Positions 1-12,018 are shown, counted from the stretch's first letter. The stretch: 64,000 nucleotides of DNA from Lucifuga dentata (GCA_014773175.1 VXCM01005085.1:32547-96546), one strand, 5' to 3'. A program made the numbers and translations. Notes: generated by a model not told the origin, from the sequence alone.

Positions 1-973
1 TTACCAAGAAAACTGCTTCTGCTTTAGGTTAGGACAGTAGTTTTGATGAAGTTAGGTAATGGATTATACACTTCGACTCATTTGTCTCATTGCTTGTTAT
101 TCATGAACGCAGTAACCCAGATGATGATGGTATATATTCATTTTGTCTTGTCAACATAGATCCACCAAATTAATCAGCAGGCAATAATCCATCACAGGCA
201 GATTATTTATCGTCATGCCACTTTGTAAACTGTTGTGACACAGTGCTGCAGTGCATCATTTAATCTAGTTTACCTCGCTATGTTTTCTCTAGTCTCAAAT
301 CCATATTCTACGAAATAGTCCTATATGACCTTCTCATGCATCTATGTTCCTGTACATTGCCATTATATTGTCTGAGTTAGAATTTTCTCATCATTGATAG
401 CTCTAACAAACTGTAATCTGAAAGGCAGGAATATGACTCTTGGTCCGCATTTTTGTTGATTCTGATGAATGACTTTTGTAAAATGTTCATCAAAGAGGTT
501 CAGAAGAATTGAGTCATACAATGTCATTATAAATATGGTACATTTTTAGAAGCCATTGTGTTCAATCAAAGACACAGGGGTATTAAGAATTATTCTTGCA
601 GAAGAGCAATCAGACTTTCCAAAGCAGCTTTAAAACTGCCATTATCATCATTTAGCTGAACAAGCTTTTGCAGTAGCAGCTGTGACAAGAAGAGCCGCTT
701 CACATTAGCATGTGCTATTGTAATTGCAGGAACTATTCAATGTCCAATTATTGGAGTTATGCTCCGAAGCAGAAAAAGGATAAAAAACTTTTCATCGCTT
801 TAATTGCTTTTCTGCTTTAGACAGTCTAATGAAAACGGAACGGACAAGCTTGTATTTGTGTTGATCATCACAGCCTGTGATCCTTCAAAATTTTACATGC
901 ACTTAATCTTTTTTTTTTTAAGTGTCATCAAAACCCAAAAAGACTGTCATTTCTGCATTTTTCCTTCAAATAG
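1..973 (+). other. Upstream intron of the PRDM15-like gene
   Basis: This AT-rich stretch has no C2H2 signature in any frame and no ORF that looks exonic. It ends in an AG at 972-973 directly before the first finger exon, so it is read as intron sequence continuing upstream of the window. A T-rich run lies near 909-920 and pyrimidine-rich sequence near 948-966. I see no recognisable transposon in it. Confidence 0.7.
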
Positions 974-1058
974 GTACATGAAATATTTGACTGCCACGCT
1001 TGCGACAAGAAGTTCATTTCTACCAATCAGCTGAAGCGCCACATGATCACACACTCGG
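974..1058 (+). CDS. prdm15: PRDM15-like exon a: one C2H2 zinc finger
   Basis: This is the first coding exon visible in the window; the gene continues upstream. The reading frame starts at 974 (codon GTA) and encodes VHEIFD followed by a C2H2 finger. Zinc ligands are Cys 992-994, Cys 1001-1003, His 1040-1042 and His 1052-1054, with the helix segment [12 protein letters not shown]. The exon is bounded by AG at 972-973 and by GT at 1059-1060 (gtaaga), and it ends after codon base 1. The split codon is completed in the next exon as Glu, giving the linker HSEKRP. Finger order and wording match the C-terminal array of vertebrate PRDM15, a nuclear DNA-binding regulator with an N-terminal PR/SET domain. 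The match is from recall of the family, not from an alignment. Confidence 0.88.
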
Positions 1059-1146
1059 GTAAGAAAACGATGCAGTAAAAATGCCGTTACAATGAGTCGC
1101 CTCCATCCACCTGAACACCTCTCTCTGTTTGCGTGTCCATGCTTAG

Positions 1147-1304
1147 AAAAGCGGCCGTACACCTGCGAGATCTGCAGCCGCTCGTTCAAGCGCCTGGACC
1201 AGGTGACGGCTCATAAGATCATCCACAGCGAGGACAAACCCTACAAATGCAAGCTGTGCGGGAAGGAGTTTGCCCACCGCAACGTCTACAAGAATCACAA
1301 GAAA
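1147..1304 (+). CDS. prdm15: PRDM15-like exon b: one and a half zinc fingers
   Basis: This exon follows an intron of only 88 bp (acceptor AG 1145-1146). It starts by completing the split Glu codon and reads [19 protein letters not shown], then linker HSEDKP, then [21 protein letters not shown]. The first finger is complete, with Cys at 1164 and 1173 and His at 1212 and 1224. The second finger has both Cys (1248, 1257) and its first His (1296), but its second His is the TH at the start of the next exon. The donor is GT 1305-1306 (gtgaga), phase 0. The open frame runs past the donor to a stop near 1350, which is read-through into the intron, not coding sequence. Base composition is GC-richer than the flanking introns, as expected for coding sequence. 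Confidence 0.9.
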
Positions 1305-3247
1305 GTGAGAAGAACATTAAAGTTCATGCTAAGTCTTTGGTGTAACTGTTAATTAGGTATTCACAAAAAAATTAATATCATTTGTTGGGTTGGTTGAGTG
1401 ATGAAAGATGAAAAGGGTCTCCACAGCTTGTTACCAGCACCAGTTTTTATTAATATTCCCTATGGTGCAGCGTATTCATATTGCTGACAAGTTTGGCAAA
1501 AAAACAAAAATGTAGAAATGCAGAAACTTCAGAAAAATGAAACCAAAAACTCCAAGTCAGATGGGGTTATGCCATATTGAACTAGGCCCTCCACAGATGA
1601 CTCAACTAAAAAGAGAAAAAGAATAACTTAATAAACTTGCGCTGTAATTAAGGCTTTGCTCTTTACGCTGGGCCCTCTGCTGTTGCTCAATAACTGTCCT
1701 GCCTCTCTGTCATCATGGTCTGATCTCCAAAAGAAGCTCCAGACTTCTGCCTTTACCTTGATGCTCCACCCACTGAAGGAATTATCAATTAAACGATCAA
1801 GTATCTTAAGAAAAAATAACGTAAATAAATGTTTTAACAATAAAGTACAAGCATGTATTAACTGATGACAATAAATATTTTAAAATTAGCAAAATTTACA
1901 TTTTTTTTTTTTAAAACTCAAACACGTAAAACCCCCCCTTCAGTTCTACCATGGCTGGCACATTCCCCTCAGGAATGTCTCCATTTAAAGGACCATCCAT
2001 TTTGCAGGTTTGAGCCTAATATATTAAATTTTCATACACGCAAGGTTACTGACAATCATTTCTCAAAGCATATTACTGGAATGGTGAGTTAATAAAATGT
2101 TTTTCCTACCTTCCAGACCACCATTGGTTTCAGTTCATTCTGGTACGCTATTAAAATCAACTTGTTGATACTTGAAACGTTCTTGGGATAGGTAATCCAT
2201 TATCGTGAACAACACGTGTATTCAGGTTTTTTTCAAAGTTTTGTGATTTTAGCGTTTAAGCGCAATAAAAAGCGTGGAGTGAATGTATGTCTCCACTGGG
2301 GAATACAGTCCCAAAAGAAGACCTGCGTTTATCGAAAAATTTTAACGACTTCATAATTTTGCGTAACTATTAGTAGGCAAATATTGATTTTTAAGGTGGG
2401 TGTATCGCTTGAATATTTAATTTTGAAAGATTAAGAGATTCTGCAAAAATATCAGGAAAGCTGAAATACAGTTTTATCCTTTGGGAAATGATTGTCAGTG
2501 ATGTTATGTGTTTGAAAATTGAATATATTAAGTTCAAACATGCAAAGTGGTGGTATGCTCGCACAGCATTTCCTGGGTCCATGCAAAGTGGATGGCCAAC
2601 TGCAGCAGAGAGGCTGATAACAACTTAGTACAATTTGTCTTAAAATATATAAATAAATAGTGTAAGTGTCCTTACTTCCCCAATATGCAAATGTGTGCAA
2701 GTTAAATTAATAGAGGGTGTGTGTGAGTGTGTAGAATAGAGTGTGTAGGTGCCCACATTAATAGATGTCCATTTAAAGGCAGAGGCAAAGCCCCTTCAAA
2801 GCTGGTGTTATTAGTGATAGTCTGTAACCAATCAGGATCTTGTTGGTAGCTGATATCTGTGGGGTCTCTTCCTTGGTCCACCCCTGAGGTTCTCCTTGTT
2901 TACATTAGGGAGTGGGGTGTCACTCAGGCAGATATGTGGNCACCCCTGAGGTTCTCCTTGTTTACATTAGGGAGTGGGGTGTCACTCAGGCAGATATGTG
3001 GATGACGGGGGGCGGGGGACAGAAAAAACAGAAGCGCTTTGAACTTAAGCCCCTCAAGCGACTCGTCTTCATCAAGTCAGCAAACCAAATCAGCTCTGGA
3101 GCCTCATGCCAACCTCAGCCTAAATCATCTCACATCAGTTTAAGAAGCTTCAACAGCATCAGCGCAGCAGCCTCCTGTTACGTAATAGCATAACGGAAGG
3201 CTCTTTGCACATTAAACGTCTTAATGCGACCCGCTGTCCCTCCGCAG
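1305..3247 (+). other. Intron with one TTAA MITE copy
   Basis: The intron runs from donor gtgaga to acceptor ctccgcag. It contains a subfamily A MITE (1985-2562), A-rich unique sequence at about 1500-1620, and a 61 bp sequence repeated on both sides of a single N at 2940 (2879-2939 and 2941-3001). The duplicate is probably an assembly artefact. Nothing else recognisable. Confidence 0.8.
1985..2562 (-). mobile_element. TTAA MITE subfamily A, copy A1
   Basis: The left end is TTAA at 1985-1988 followed by AGGACCAT. The inverted right arm ends around 2560 in GGTGGTATGCTC, where the usual GGTCCT-TTAA terminus has decayed. The internal order (cataytactggaa next to the left arm) is the reverse of copies such as 41510-42096. 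About 578 bp, with no coding capacity. Confidence 0.85.
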
Positions 3248-3341
3248 ACTCATTCTGAAGAAAGACCTTTCCAGTGCGAGGAGTGCAAGGCCCTGTTCCG
3301 CACCCCCTTCTCCTTACAGCGGCACCTACTCATCCATAATA
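3248..3341 (+). CDS. prdm15: PRDM15-like exon c: finger end plus one finger
   Basis: The exon opens with ACT CAT (TH), whose His completes the finger begun in the previous exon, then linker SEERP and the finger [20 protein letters not shown]...IH. This finger has the normal C-x2-C and H-x3-H spacing. The acceptor AG is at 3246-3247 behind a pyrimidine tract; the donor is GT 3342-3343 (gtaagt, a strong site). The exon is 94 bp and moves the phase from 0 to 1. The leftover base A pairs with GT of the next exon to give Ser (HNSERT linker). The words [16 protein letters not shown] are one of the stretches that point to PRDM15 rather than to a generic ZNF gene. Skipping this exon alone would shift the frame. 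Confidence 0.9.
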
Positions 3342-3696
3342 GTAAGTACGAGTGTGTGTGTCCTCGTGTTTTCTTACAAACCCTTCCATGGTGAATAAAC
3401 ATGCCCACAGTGTGAAAGGACTCAAAATGCCAAGCCTAATAATGCTTTTGTATTGATTGTAGTTAGTGCTCATTATTTTCCTGTTATGAAAGGAAACTTA
3501 CATTTTTATTCCAGCAGAAAATTGGAAGAAAAATTATTTGAGTGTTTTTCCATTCTTTTATTGACTGTGCTGCATCATTACCAGCTAAGTTTTTCTTTCT
3601 TATATTGTATGACTGGAAGCTATAAAAGATTGTGGAAATTGGACGGGAAACATAAAATAATCCTCATAGAAATATGTTGAAAGCAAATTCTTTCTT

Positions 3697-4255
3697 TTAA
3701 AGGGGGACATATTACACAGATTTAATTTAGGTGTGTGTTTAAAAATCTTTGCATTGCTTTAATGTGCAAAAAAAAAAACAAAAAAAAAACAAACACATTG
3801 ATTCATTATGTTCCATTGCTGCATCACCACCATGCACACAGAGTGAAAACAGGTTATTTTAGGTACTGTTTCTTTAAGGTACCCTTCCAAAAAAGCTGCT
3901 CTGTTCTGATTGGTCAGCTGTGTTAGGCTTGAGCTGGCAGAACTCATGGTCTGTGGAAAAAATAGTTGCTGGCTATAAGTCTCTCACAATCCCCTTACTG
4001 TGTAGGTGTGTCTACCCAGGTGTGTAGGCAGGTAAATTCACATGTTATGTTGACACAAACATATTTCCAAAATAAAAGACTATTTAAAAAAGAAGCTTTT
4101 AGGGCATGTCAGGACCTATAGGTTTTTCTGGCTGGATGCATTTCTATAGACGTCAACCTTAAACTTTACAACTCTGACAGTCAACACATACTCCTTGCTG
4201 TATTACACTGTAAAAAAAATTAGTGAAAATAAAAAGTATTACATGTCCCCTTTAA
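3697..4255. mobile_element. TTAA-flanked MITE, family C
   Basis: TTAA at 3697-3700 is followed by AGGGGGACATATTA. The right end is TATTACATGTCCCCT followed by TTAA at 4252-4255, giving inverted ends of about 14 bp with one or two mismatches. Length is 559 bp including both TTAA. The interior has no ORF and no sequence in common with families A or B. The TTAA duplication is typical of piggyBac and Kolobok transposons; the purine-rich terminus fits Kolobok better, by inference. Confidence 0.75.
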
Positions 4256-4515
4256 AATATCTAAAGTAAAAGCCAAAAACACTGAGCCTCAACTGGAGGT
4301 TACTCAGCTTTTAGATTTTATATTTACATTTGAGGAATATTTCCCTAAACTAAGACATATCAAACAGATTATACTATTTCTGATCATTTTTTAAATATAA
4401 GCTGCCATAAAAAGCAGAAATGATCTTCCAAATAAAAGTTCTGAGTTGATTTATCTTTGTAATCAAATCAGACAGAAGCATCTTAATATCTATGATGCAG
4501 GCAACACCCTAAGTT

Positions 4516-4720
4516 TTAAAGGACTATACCACCCATTTTGCATGTTTGAGCCTAATATATTCAATTTTTGAATATTTGATTTTGAAAGATTAAGAGATTT
4601 TGCAAAATATCAAGAAAGCTGAAATATGGTTTTACCCTTTGGGAAATGGTTGTAAGTAACATGTATGAAAATTGAATATATTAGGCTCAAACATGCAAAA
4701 TGGGTGGTATGGTCCTTTAA
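4516..4720 (-). mobile_element. TTAA MITE subfamily A, 205 bp hairpin derivative (A2)
   Basis: Both TTAA sites are intact (4516-4519, 4717-4720) and both terminal arms are kept, but most of the interior is gone. The left arm breaks off after ATTCAATTTTT near 4567 and jumps to the segment gaatatttgattttgaaag that lies near the right end in full copies. The result is two complementary arms with a loop of roughly 85-100 bases. Confidence 0.85.
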
Positions 4721-5672
4721 AGTTGAAGCCAGTCATGGTGTGTTTCAGTATGTGTGTAATAGTCCTATATTTTCATTGGCCTTTTGTCAGCCTCACTTAA
4801 ATTTGTATTTTTTTAAACAACAGTCATAACATTACAAAAAAATCATAAAGACTGCCTGGACTTCTTTGCTTGCTGCAGCCACACAGACTTTGAGCAGTTG
4901 AGCTGCAGCATTGCTGGTGTGTTATAAGGTTTATCAGTCTGTTTCGCCCGCATACTGTGATTTGGCAGGATGCTTTCTTGGTTTTCAAATTGAGACAGAT
5001 AACAAAGAGACTCAAGGCTCAAGGCATTTCCTGCTGATGTCTCAGAAGGGAGGCTGCATGACACCAGAACTCATATTATGTATCGAGTTCTAGACGTTAT
5101 GTGGGGCGGGAGGATCAAGTGTGGGATTTCATTGTACGTGAGAGAAAAGGAATGGCATGGAATAAAAACGTATCTGTCTGTATGAGTTAACGTTAGCAGG
5201 CCATATCAGTTCTCCAGCGTTTGCCCCCACACTGAGAAAATGAAGCACAGCTGTCGTAGCTCTTTCAGGTGAAATCAAGTTAGATTTTAAATTTGATGCA
5301 ATGCACAGCACAGTTAAATACGGTCAAACGTGCATTGTGGAAATCCCTCTTGAAAATCCGTTTTAATTGCACGAGAATAGTCCTCTGTGTGTGTGTATGT
5401 GCATACGCTTGCATGTGTGTGTACTGTGAGTTAGTGTGCATTTTAATATCAGATTAAATTTGCGTCCAAGGATGAATGAAATCGCTGTGTGAGGGTGCCT
5501 TTGACATTAATTATCATCAAGTGGATGTTTCTATTCGATTAAAAAAACGCAATGGAGCTCAGCTGTCAGTGATGTTCCATTTTATTGAGCTGAGCATCAT
5601 TGGCCTTGGTAATAGGAGATTGAGGACAAGCTTGTAACCACTTTCCCTGACAAACACACACACATACACACC

Positions 5673-5673
<1 letters not shown>

Positions 5674-5716
<43 letters not shown>
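5674..5716. repeat. (CT)n microsatellite
   Basis: Pure TC/CT dinucleotide tract of about 43 bp, preceded by a short CA-rich stretch at 5653-5671 and followed by interrupted TCTG repeats. Confidence 0.95.
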
Positions 5717-5719
<3 letters not shown>

Positions 5720-6283
5720 TCTGTCTCTACTCTCTGTCTGTCTCTAAAGCGCTCTATGGAAATTGAATGATCTCCATATAATTGAAACAACTACTCCTCA
5801 ACAATAGACCCTGTTGTATGGAGGCGTGAAGACTAACATCAGGCTTTACTCTGCATGCAACAGCTGAGAGTTATCGTCTGAGTGCTGAGTCTGTTTTTAA
5901 TGCTTTTCAGTGGGATGATTAATAAAAGAGGACATATTTTTGCCCTGTTAAAAAACAAAGCAGAACCATTCAACATGCTGGGAAAACATATGGCCGAGCA
6001 ATTTGTTTTTCACTGCCTTCCGGTGGGATGATTTCTGCTACAGATACACGATAAAAGACGACTTTTGTTAAAAGGTAAAAAACCAGAACCAGACCATTCT
6101 AAAGATGATTGTTTGGGATTATCCGGTACAGTGAAACATCCGTCTTTGTAGTTTCTGTCCACACAATCGTCCTGGGAAATTGGGTCCTCTCTTGCTGTGT
6201 GTGATGACTACATATTTAGAGGCGCAACAAAAGGGAACTGGAAATGGCTCTGAAATGTTCCTGGACCTCTATCTTTGCTGCAG

Positions 6284-6444
6284 GTGAGCGGACATTCAAG
6301 TGTGACCAGTGCGATGCCACCTTCAAGAGGAAGGACACGCTCAACGTCCACATCCAGGTGGTGCACGACGGTCATAAGAAGTATAAGTGTGACCTGTGCG
6401 AGAAGGCCTTTGTCACCCCGTCTGTCCTCAAGAGCCACAAGAAG
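6284..6444 (+). CDS. prdm15: PRDM15-like exon d: one and a half zinc fingers
   Basis: The acceptor is AG 6282-6283 (ctttgctgcag). GT completes the Ser codon, then [20 protein letters not shown], continuing VHIQVVH. This finger has four residues between its two His (H-IQVV-H) instead of three. The linker DGHKK is not the canonical TGEKP. The next finger, [20 protein letters not shown], again lacks its second His, which comes from the TH of the next exon. The donor is GT 6445-6446 (aag|gtgaat), the weakest-looking donor after that of exon e. The exon is 161 bp, phase 1 to 0. The open frame continues to 6525 into the intron, but those residues have no finger features. Confidence 0.9.
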
Positions 6445-7996
6445 GTGAATGGAAAGAACTCAGGTCAGACAAACTCAATCATAGCTGGTGATTGCTTGTC
6501 TGGCAGGGCTGTCGCTTTGTCATAACACTGAGTTCAGACAAATTGTTGTCATGTTCCTGTGAAATGCTCCGAAGTAACTTATAAAACCCGGTTGAATAAT
6601 CTGGATCGACTGCTGCAGATATGGCAGCACCTGCAGAAGGTGAATAAATGGTGAGTCGCTAAAAATACATTTCTGACTTTATGATTTAAAGGGAAAAAGC
6701 GATGGAAGCATTCGAATCTGATATTCTATCATCAGTCATATAAAACTAAATTGAAAAGCGAAGAAATGATAGCCCTATCGTCTACTCGACCGAATGGCTT
6801 TCATTGTTTCATATCCACTATTAATCTTATTCCTCATCTCAAGAAAGCAATGTAGCTAACAGATACTCTGTACTAATATCTTGGACCGTCAAACCTGGCG
6901 GAGACATCCATCTTTACTATTGCTCCCCATAAAGGTTTGGAATCAATTCCCTCGTTGATTAGAAATGGCAGTTAGTCCATTAGCTCCACAGGGTTTCAAA
7001 GCCCCAAACAGATCTCAGTGCAGATTATGAGCCCCAAATCTGACAATGTCCGGTGTGGTTATGGATCAAGATTGAAACCAAACAGCTTCTTGGCACACAG
7101 CAAAAGAAAATGTCTTGGAGGTTGACTCAGAACAGTAGAGCTGAAGACAGCAGAATGAGCCGTCTCACTGGTTACAGAGTCTGGAGACCGCCGAGAGATC
7201 TGGCCCTGATCAAAGTCAGGTTGCCGAGGAGAGGACAACTGGCTGTGTTTACATGCACAGAGTAACACGGGGTTTTTTGCTCATACTTGAAGCTTATTTA
7301 TGCCTTATTTTCGCAAAGCTGCTATATGTAAATTGTTACCCTTGAAATAATTCTCCATGCTGCTATGAATAAGCAGTTAACAGAAAATTGCTGTTGATCA
7401 GACTCAACAGATTGCCTGTAAAAAACAAAAACAGCATGGTCCAACAATGACCTCCCCTCCTTAAACCAATCATTGGCTCCTATTCATTATAAATAATACG
7501 TTGAAATAATAACTCATTCTCACAGCCATATAACCTTAACACTGCAAGTGTCTGATTTTGCACAGATAGCTGAAATCAAAAACTAAAAATCAGATGTTTA
7601 CTTGCTGGAGTAACTTTTTAAACACCTTAACTGGGTTTATCGTGATCACAATATAAGCTTACCTCCATTATCCTAATAAAATACGACGGCTAAATGAATT
7701 TATTTGAAACACTTGATTACGCCAACGGAGACAGAAATGTCTGACTTGTAGCCCCGGGACAGATTCTGATGCACAACAGAGGATTTTGATTGGGTTTGAT
7801 TGGGCTCAAACATGGAAAATCACTGGTAAGGTCCTTTACTGATTTCTCCTGAGCCAAATGTCAGTGTCTCTGTGGTGGTCTGGAAATCTGACATATTCTT
7901 CCACCTGAAATTAGTATTAATTTTTTTTTGGTGTAATTTGTTCTACAAAATCATGCTTGTTCTGTATTCCTTCCTCATGATAGGACAGAATGGATC

Positions 7997-8607
7997 TTAA
8001 AGGACCATACCACCCATTTTGCATGTTTGAGCCTAATATATTCAATTTTCATATACATAGGGTTACTGACAATCATTTCCCAAAGGATAAAACCGTATTT
8101 CAGCTTTCCTTATATTTTGAAAAATCTCTTAATCTTTCAAAATCAAATATTCAAGCAATACACCCACCTTAAAAATCAATATTTCACCTGCTAGTAGTTA
8201 CACAGCCTTATGAAGTCACGGTCATTAAAATTTATCCAAAAACACAGGTCTTATTATGGGACTATATTCCCCAGTGGAGACATACTGTACATTTACTTTG
8301 CGCTTTTTATTGCACTTAAATGCTAAAATTGTGTAACTTCTAAAAAAACCCTGAATACACAACTTGATTGCGATAATGAATTACCTATCCCAAGAACATT
8401 TCAAGTATCGAGAAGTTGATTTTAATAGCATACCAGAATGAACTGAAACCAGTGGTGGTTTAGGGTGAGGATTAGGTTTAGAGAAAAAAAAAAATTAACT
8501 CACTGTTCCAGTAGTATGCTTTAGGAAATGATTGTCAGTAACGTTACGTGTATGAAAATTGAATATATTAGGCTCAAACATGTAAAATGGGTGGTATGGT
8601 CCTTTAA
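7997..8607 (+). mobile_element. TTAA MITE subfamily A, copy A3
   Basis: A complete copy: TTAA 7997-8000, AGGACCATACC, then arms of about 86 bp, ending GGTATGGTCCT and TTAA 8604-8607. Length is 611 bp. Plus orientation is defined by the gataaaaccgtatttcagc segment following the left arm. Confidence 0.92.
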
Positions 8608-9498
8608 AGTTTTTTTTTGCATGAATTCCACTTGAACTTTTATATGTATTTGAATATGTTCTTGTGGCAGCGATTGCTTGGGAAAATGAAACAGTAATGA
8701 TGTGTATTTGTGGCAGAAGAGTGTATGGCTCAATCACAAAGTGCTCTTACATCATAGAAAATACTCCCCCCTCCATGAGCAGGGGTTTCTGTTACATGAG
8801 AGGGTGTATATGTGTGTGTGTGTGTATGTGTCAGCACGTATGTTGTGTGTGTTGTACTGTACACATCATCTCATGTCAATCAGTGTTGTGATACAAGCAT
8901 GCACATACAAATGAAAATTACAGGGTTGTTTTTTTGACTTGTGATTGGCAGATTGTTCATATATAAAACATATTAACAATCGCCCGCAACTCCCAGTAAA
9001 TTCCACATTTATGTTGTGGAACTTGATGTTCCCAAGCGGGAAAACTCTGCCGCTGTTTGTGAAGGTGGAATACTGGTGATGCTTCTCTCTGTTATACAAA
9101 CAGCAAATCGAGCAACGCAACCCCGAGGCCGTCTGGGACATGTATGTTTGTATATTGGGTTTTGTTTGTGTGTGATTGTGCGTGCATGTGTGTATGCGTG
9201 TGCTGCTCATGTGCGTGCGTGTGTGTGCATGTGCGTGGAGCCTTTGTAACAAAACACCCGAGGTGTCAGAGGGACACGAGGGGGGGGTGATGGAGGGAAG
9301 GATGGGGGCCCACAGTGGAGGTGTTCCTGTATTGTTGTACTGCTGGTTGAAACTGTCACTCTGAGTTTGAGCCTTTCGTACTCCTGTTAATTCTCTGGAA
9401 TTCTACAACAGGCCAGGAGTAGAATTCAGAACGTACTTTTCAACAGCAGAGAAGGAGGGAGGGAGAAGAGCGAGGGGGGTAAAGATTAAGTTAGAGGN

Positions 9499-9537
<39 letters not shown>
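9499..9537. repeat. (GA)n microsatellite next to a gap base
   Basis: Pure AG/GA tract directly after N at 9498. The true repeat length is probably not resolved in this assembly. Confidence 0.9.
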
Positions 9538-9540
<3 letters not shown>

Positions 9541-10213
9541 TAAAAGAAGAACAAGCCTCCCAGCTTTGCTAAAACATGCAAACACAGCATTTCCACATGC
9601 TCTTCACCATGTGCATGTGTTTCCCTTATGAGTCCACGCTGCTCAGTCCCGTGTGCTGGCAGGAGGATGAAGAGATGAATGCGTTCGTGCACCCTGGCCC
9701 TTAGTCTCCCAGGATTTGGACTCTAGTGGCAAAATCTACGTCTTCTGTGTTCTTTGATCCTGGCTTCAGGGTGGATGAGTGGATCGGCTGTCGTGAACAT
9801 GTGCATCTCTATCTGCAGCGTCTATTTGTAGTTAGAACTCCAGTAGAGGATGTAATGAAATTTAGCTGATTTTTTACTTAATCAGACGGTTGAACGAAGA
9901 AAAAAGATCTAAAGATGACTTTTGAGAATGCAACCCAGGGATTGTGGATTTGCTTTTATACCTTATTCCTCTTAAAATACCTAATTGTCAAAATCAGATT
10001 ACGTTTGTACGATGCTTTGAAGATGCATTGTGATAAAGCTTAATTTCACTGGTTTTGATGGTATTCTGATGAGTATCTGACAAGTTTGTGTTCTGATAAT
10101 GAACCTCGGCTATCACGGTCGATCATGTTTTACTTTGTAACGCAGGAAGGATGTAAGGTCGAATGTTACAAATGTTTTTCTTAACGTCAACCATGTGTCC
10201 ATTTCCATCACAG

Positions 10214-10307
10214 ACGCACACGGGGGAGAAGGAGAAGATCTGCCCATACTGCGGACAGAAATTTGCCAGCAATGGCACACTAAGGGTCCACATCCGCAGC
10301 CATACAG
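10214..10307 (+). CDS. prdm15: PRDM15-like exon e: finger end plus one finger
   Basis: The exon starts with ACG CAC (TH), supplying the second His of the preceding finger, then the linker TGEKEK and the finger [19 protein letters not shown], ending in HIRSH. The acceptor AG is at 10212-10213 (tttccatcacag); the donor is GT 10308-10309 (gtcagt, unusual C at +3). Length is 94 bp, phase 0 to 1, the same length and phase change as exon c. The single base left over plus GC of the next exon gives Gly, restoring the canonical HTGERP linker. The [14 protein letters not shown] wording is characteristic of PRDM15 as I recall it. Confidence 0.9.
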
Positions 10308-12017
10308 GTCAGTGGGCCTCCACAGTCAAATGCTTCATTAAGAGCTTCCCATACAGTCACATCCATAAAGCTCCACAGTTAAACTGTCCCTGTTTAACAT
10401 TCACGGGTCTGTTTTACATTGTAAATGTGCAAAGCAATAAATAGGAAAAGTGTGATGACCTTTTAAAAAGCTGTGCCGAAATAACTCACCTGGATACAGG
10501 CCAACTGATGTGCGGCTGACAGCAGATAATCCGCCTTTTAATGCTGAATTTTATATCTTTACATCGAGATTCTGAAAGTCCAGTCAGCATGTGTTGCACG
10601 TGTAAATGATGCAAGCTTTTATTTAGAAACAGACGTCCACACAATATTCATTATTTGCTCCTGAATCTGTGTAATTCTGATAAATGCTGTGATATCTTTT
10701 GACATGCTTATTTACTTTCTTTACTTCTTTATATATATTTTGAGTCTCTCTGGATCTCTTCATTCACATAAATGGATGGAAGAGCTTGCATCTCCTCATT
10801 CATCCTCCATTGTGTGTGTGTAATTTTCCATCTTCTTCGGAGGTCTTAAAAGCTCATGTTGGCTGATCCTGAGGATGTTTAATGATGCAGAGAGGAGACT
10901 TTCACTGTCTTTATTTTTCACTGTGTTCTGTTTGAACTCCGTTTGTTTAATGCATGTCCAGGATGTCCCTCTCTCACAGAACCATAGAAATGGATCCTCA
11001 TGCATTTCTATGGTGGGCTATTTTTGCAGTAGGCTGGTGTTGGCTGCACATGATTATTAATTAAGACAGCGCTGCACTTTGCACATTAGAGGCTAAGGCT
11101 TAGCACTCGTATCTGTCCTGGTGCCTGCAGATGGCTGCCAGGAATAAATCTAGTGGAGAATGGTTTCTTAAGCCTTGGTTGTACTTTGGTGAGGGGGCTG
11201 TCGCCGACAGCATGCCCACTTCCACAGAGAGTGAAGGCATTTTNTTGTACTTTGGTGAGGGGGCTGTCGCCGACAGCATGCCCACTTCCACAGAGAGTGA
11301 AGGCATTTTATACTTGGTGCATTCTCTGTTGCAATATTCTCCGAAACAGCAGGGGGTAGTGTAGAGAAAATACTATATCAAGCAGGAAGTAGTCAAGGAA
11401 GTAGTCAAAAAATGATCCCGCATATTTTTTTTTACAAACTTTGTGGCAAAGACTTGTAGTTTGACCACTGCAGTTGCTATCTTGTTCCAGGAGTTTTGGG
11501 CCATGTGGGCATCCTTATAATCTCTCAGGGACGATTCATACATTATGTATTCACCAGATCGGCAGGTTCACCCTCGAACTCCTCCATTTTGAACATTGCA
11601 CCACTCGCAACCCTCGCACAAAGTTTCAAAATCTAGTAGGTGACACAACGTTGCAGAGGCTCAGAGCGCCTTGGTGCGGTCGCCATGATTACATCATATG
11701 TCTCACGCGCCACCTTGCAACCTGACAACAACGTGAAGTATAAACCAAGCTTTACAGTCTAGAAGCAGTTGTGGATGGCAGTTAGCCTAGCTTAGCTTAG
11801 TTTGTCCTCTGAGCTTTGTCCCATGTACGCTGCCCTCAGCATGAAAATGTACTGGCAGAAAAGTCCAGGTCAGAAAAGTAGAAACTTCTCACTGCAGTGC
11901 TGCGCCAGTTTTTGCGGCACCATTAAAGTAGACCCTGGATGTCCATTAAACTGTTTTAAACTGGAGAGCTACGCATTCCTGTGTGTTTCCTTACCAACAG
12001 ACGGGTGCAGAGAGCTG

Positions 12018-12018
<1 letters not shown>

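Larger units (their letters stand above)
3342..6283 (+). other. Intron with two MITEs and a CT tract
   Basis: The intron contains a TTAA-flanked element of a separate family (3697-4255), the collapsed hairpin copy of subfamily A (4516-4720) and a CT microsatellite (5674-5716). About 4721-5670 and 5717-6283 look like unique intronic sequence with no recognisable element. Confidence 0.75.
6445..10213 (+). other. Intron with MITE copies and TG/GA-rich sequence
   Basis: The intron holds a short terminal fragment of subfamily B at about 7796-7840 (ggctcaaacatgg ... ggtaaggtccttta), a full subfamily A copy (7997-8607), TG-rich low-complexity sequence (about 8806-8860 and 9130-9240) and a GA microsatellite beginning next to an N (9498-9537). 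The rest shows nothing recognisable. Confidence 0.75.

Noticed and set aside
7990..8172. A peptide-coding family: near-identical ORFs with FCMFEPNIFNFHT...VTDNHFPKDKT recur at many places on both strands
   Set aside because: They are translations of the terminal arms of the TTAA MITE. They occur in both orientations, break at different points and lack any codon-level constraint.
8866..9252. A 128-codon minus-strand ORF
   Set aside because: It is driven by TG/CA low complexity, with no recognisable motif.
11100..11364. Overlapping ORFs with a perfect internal protein repeat on both strands
   Set aside because: They are created by the 64-65 bp duplicate around N at 11244, not by a real tandem domain.
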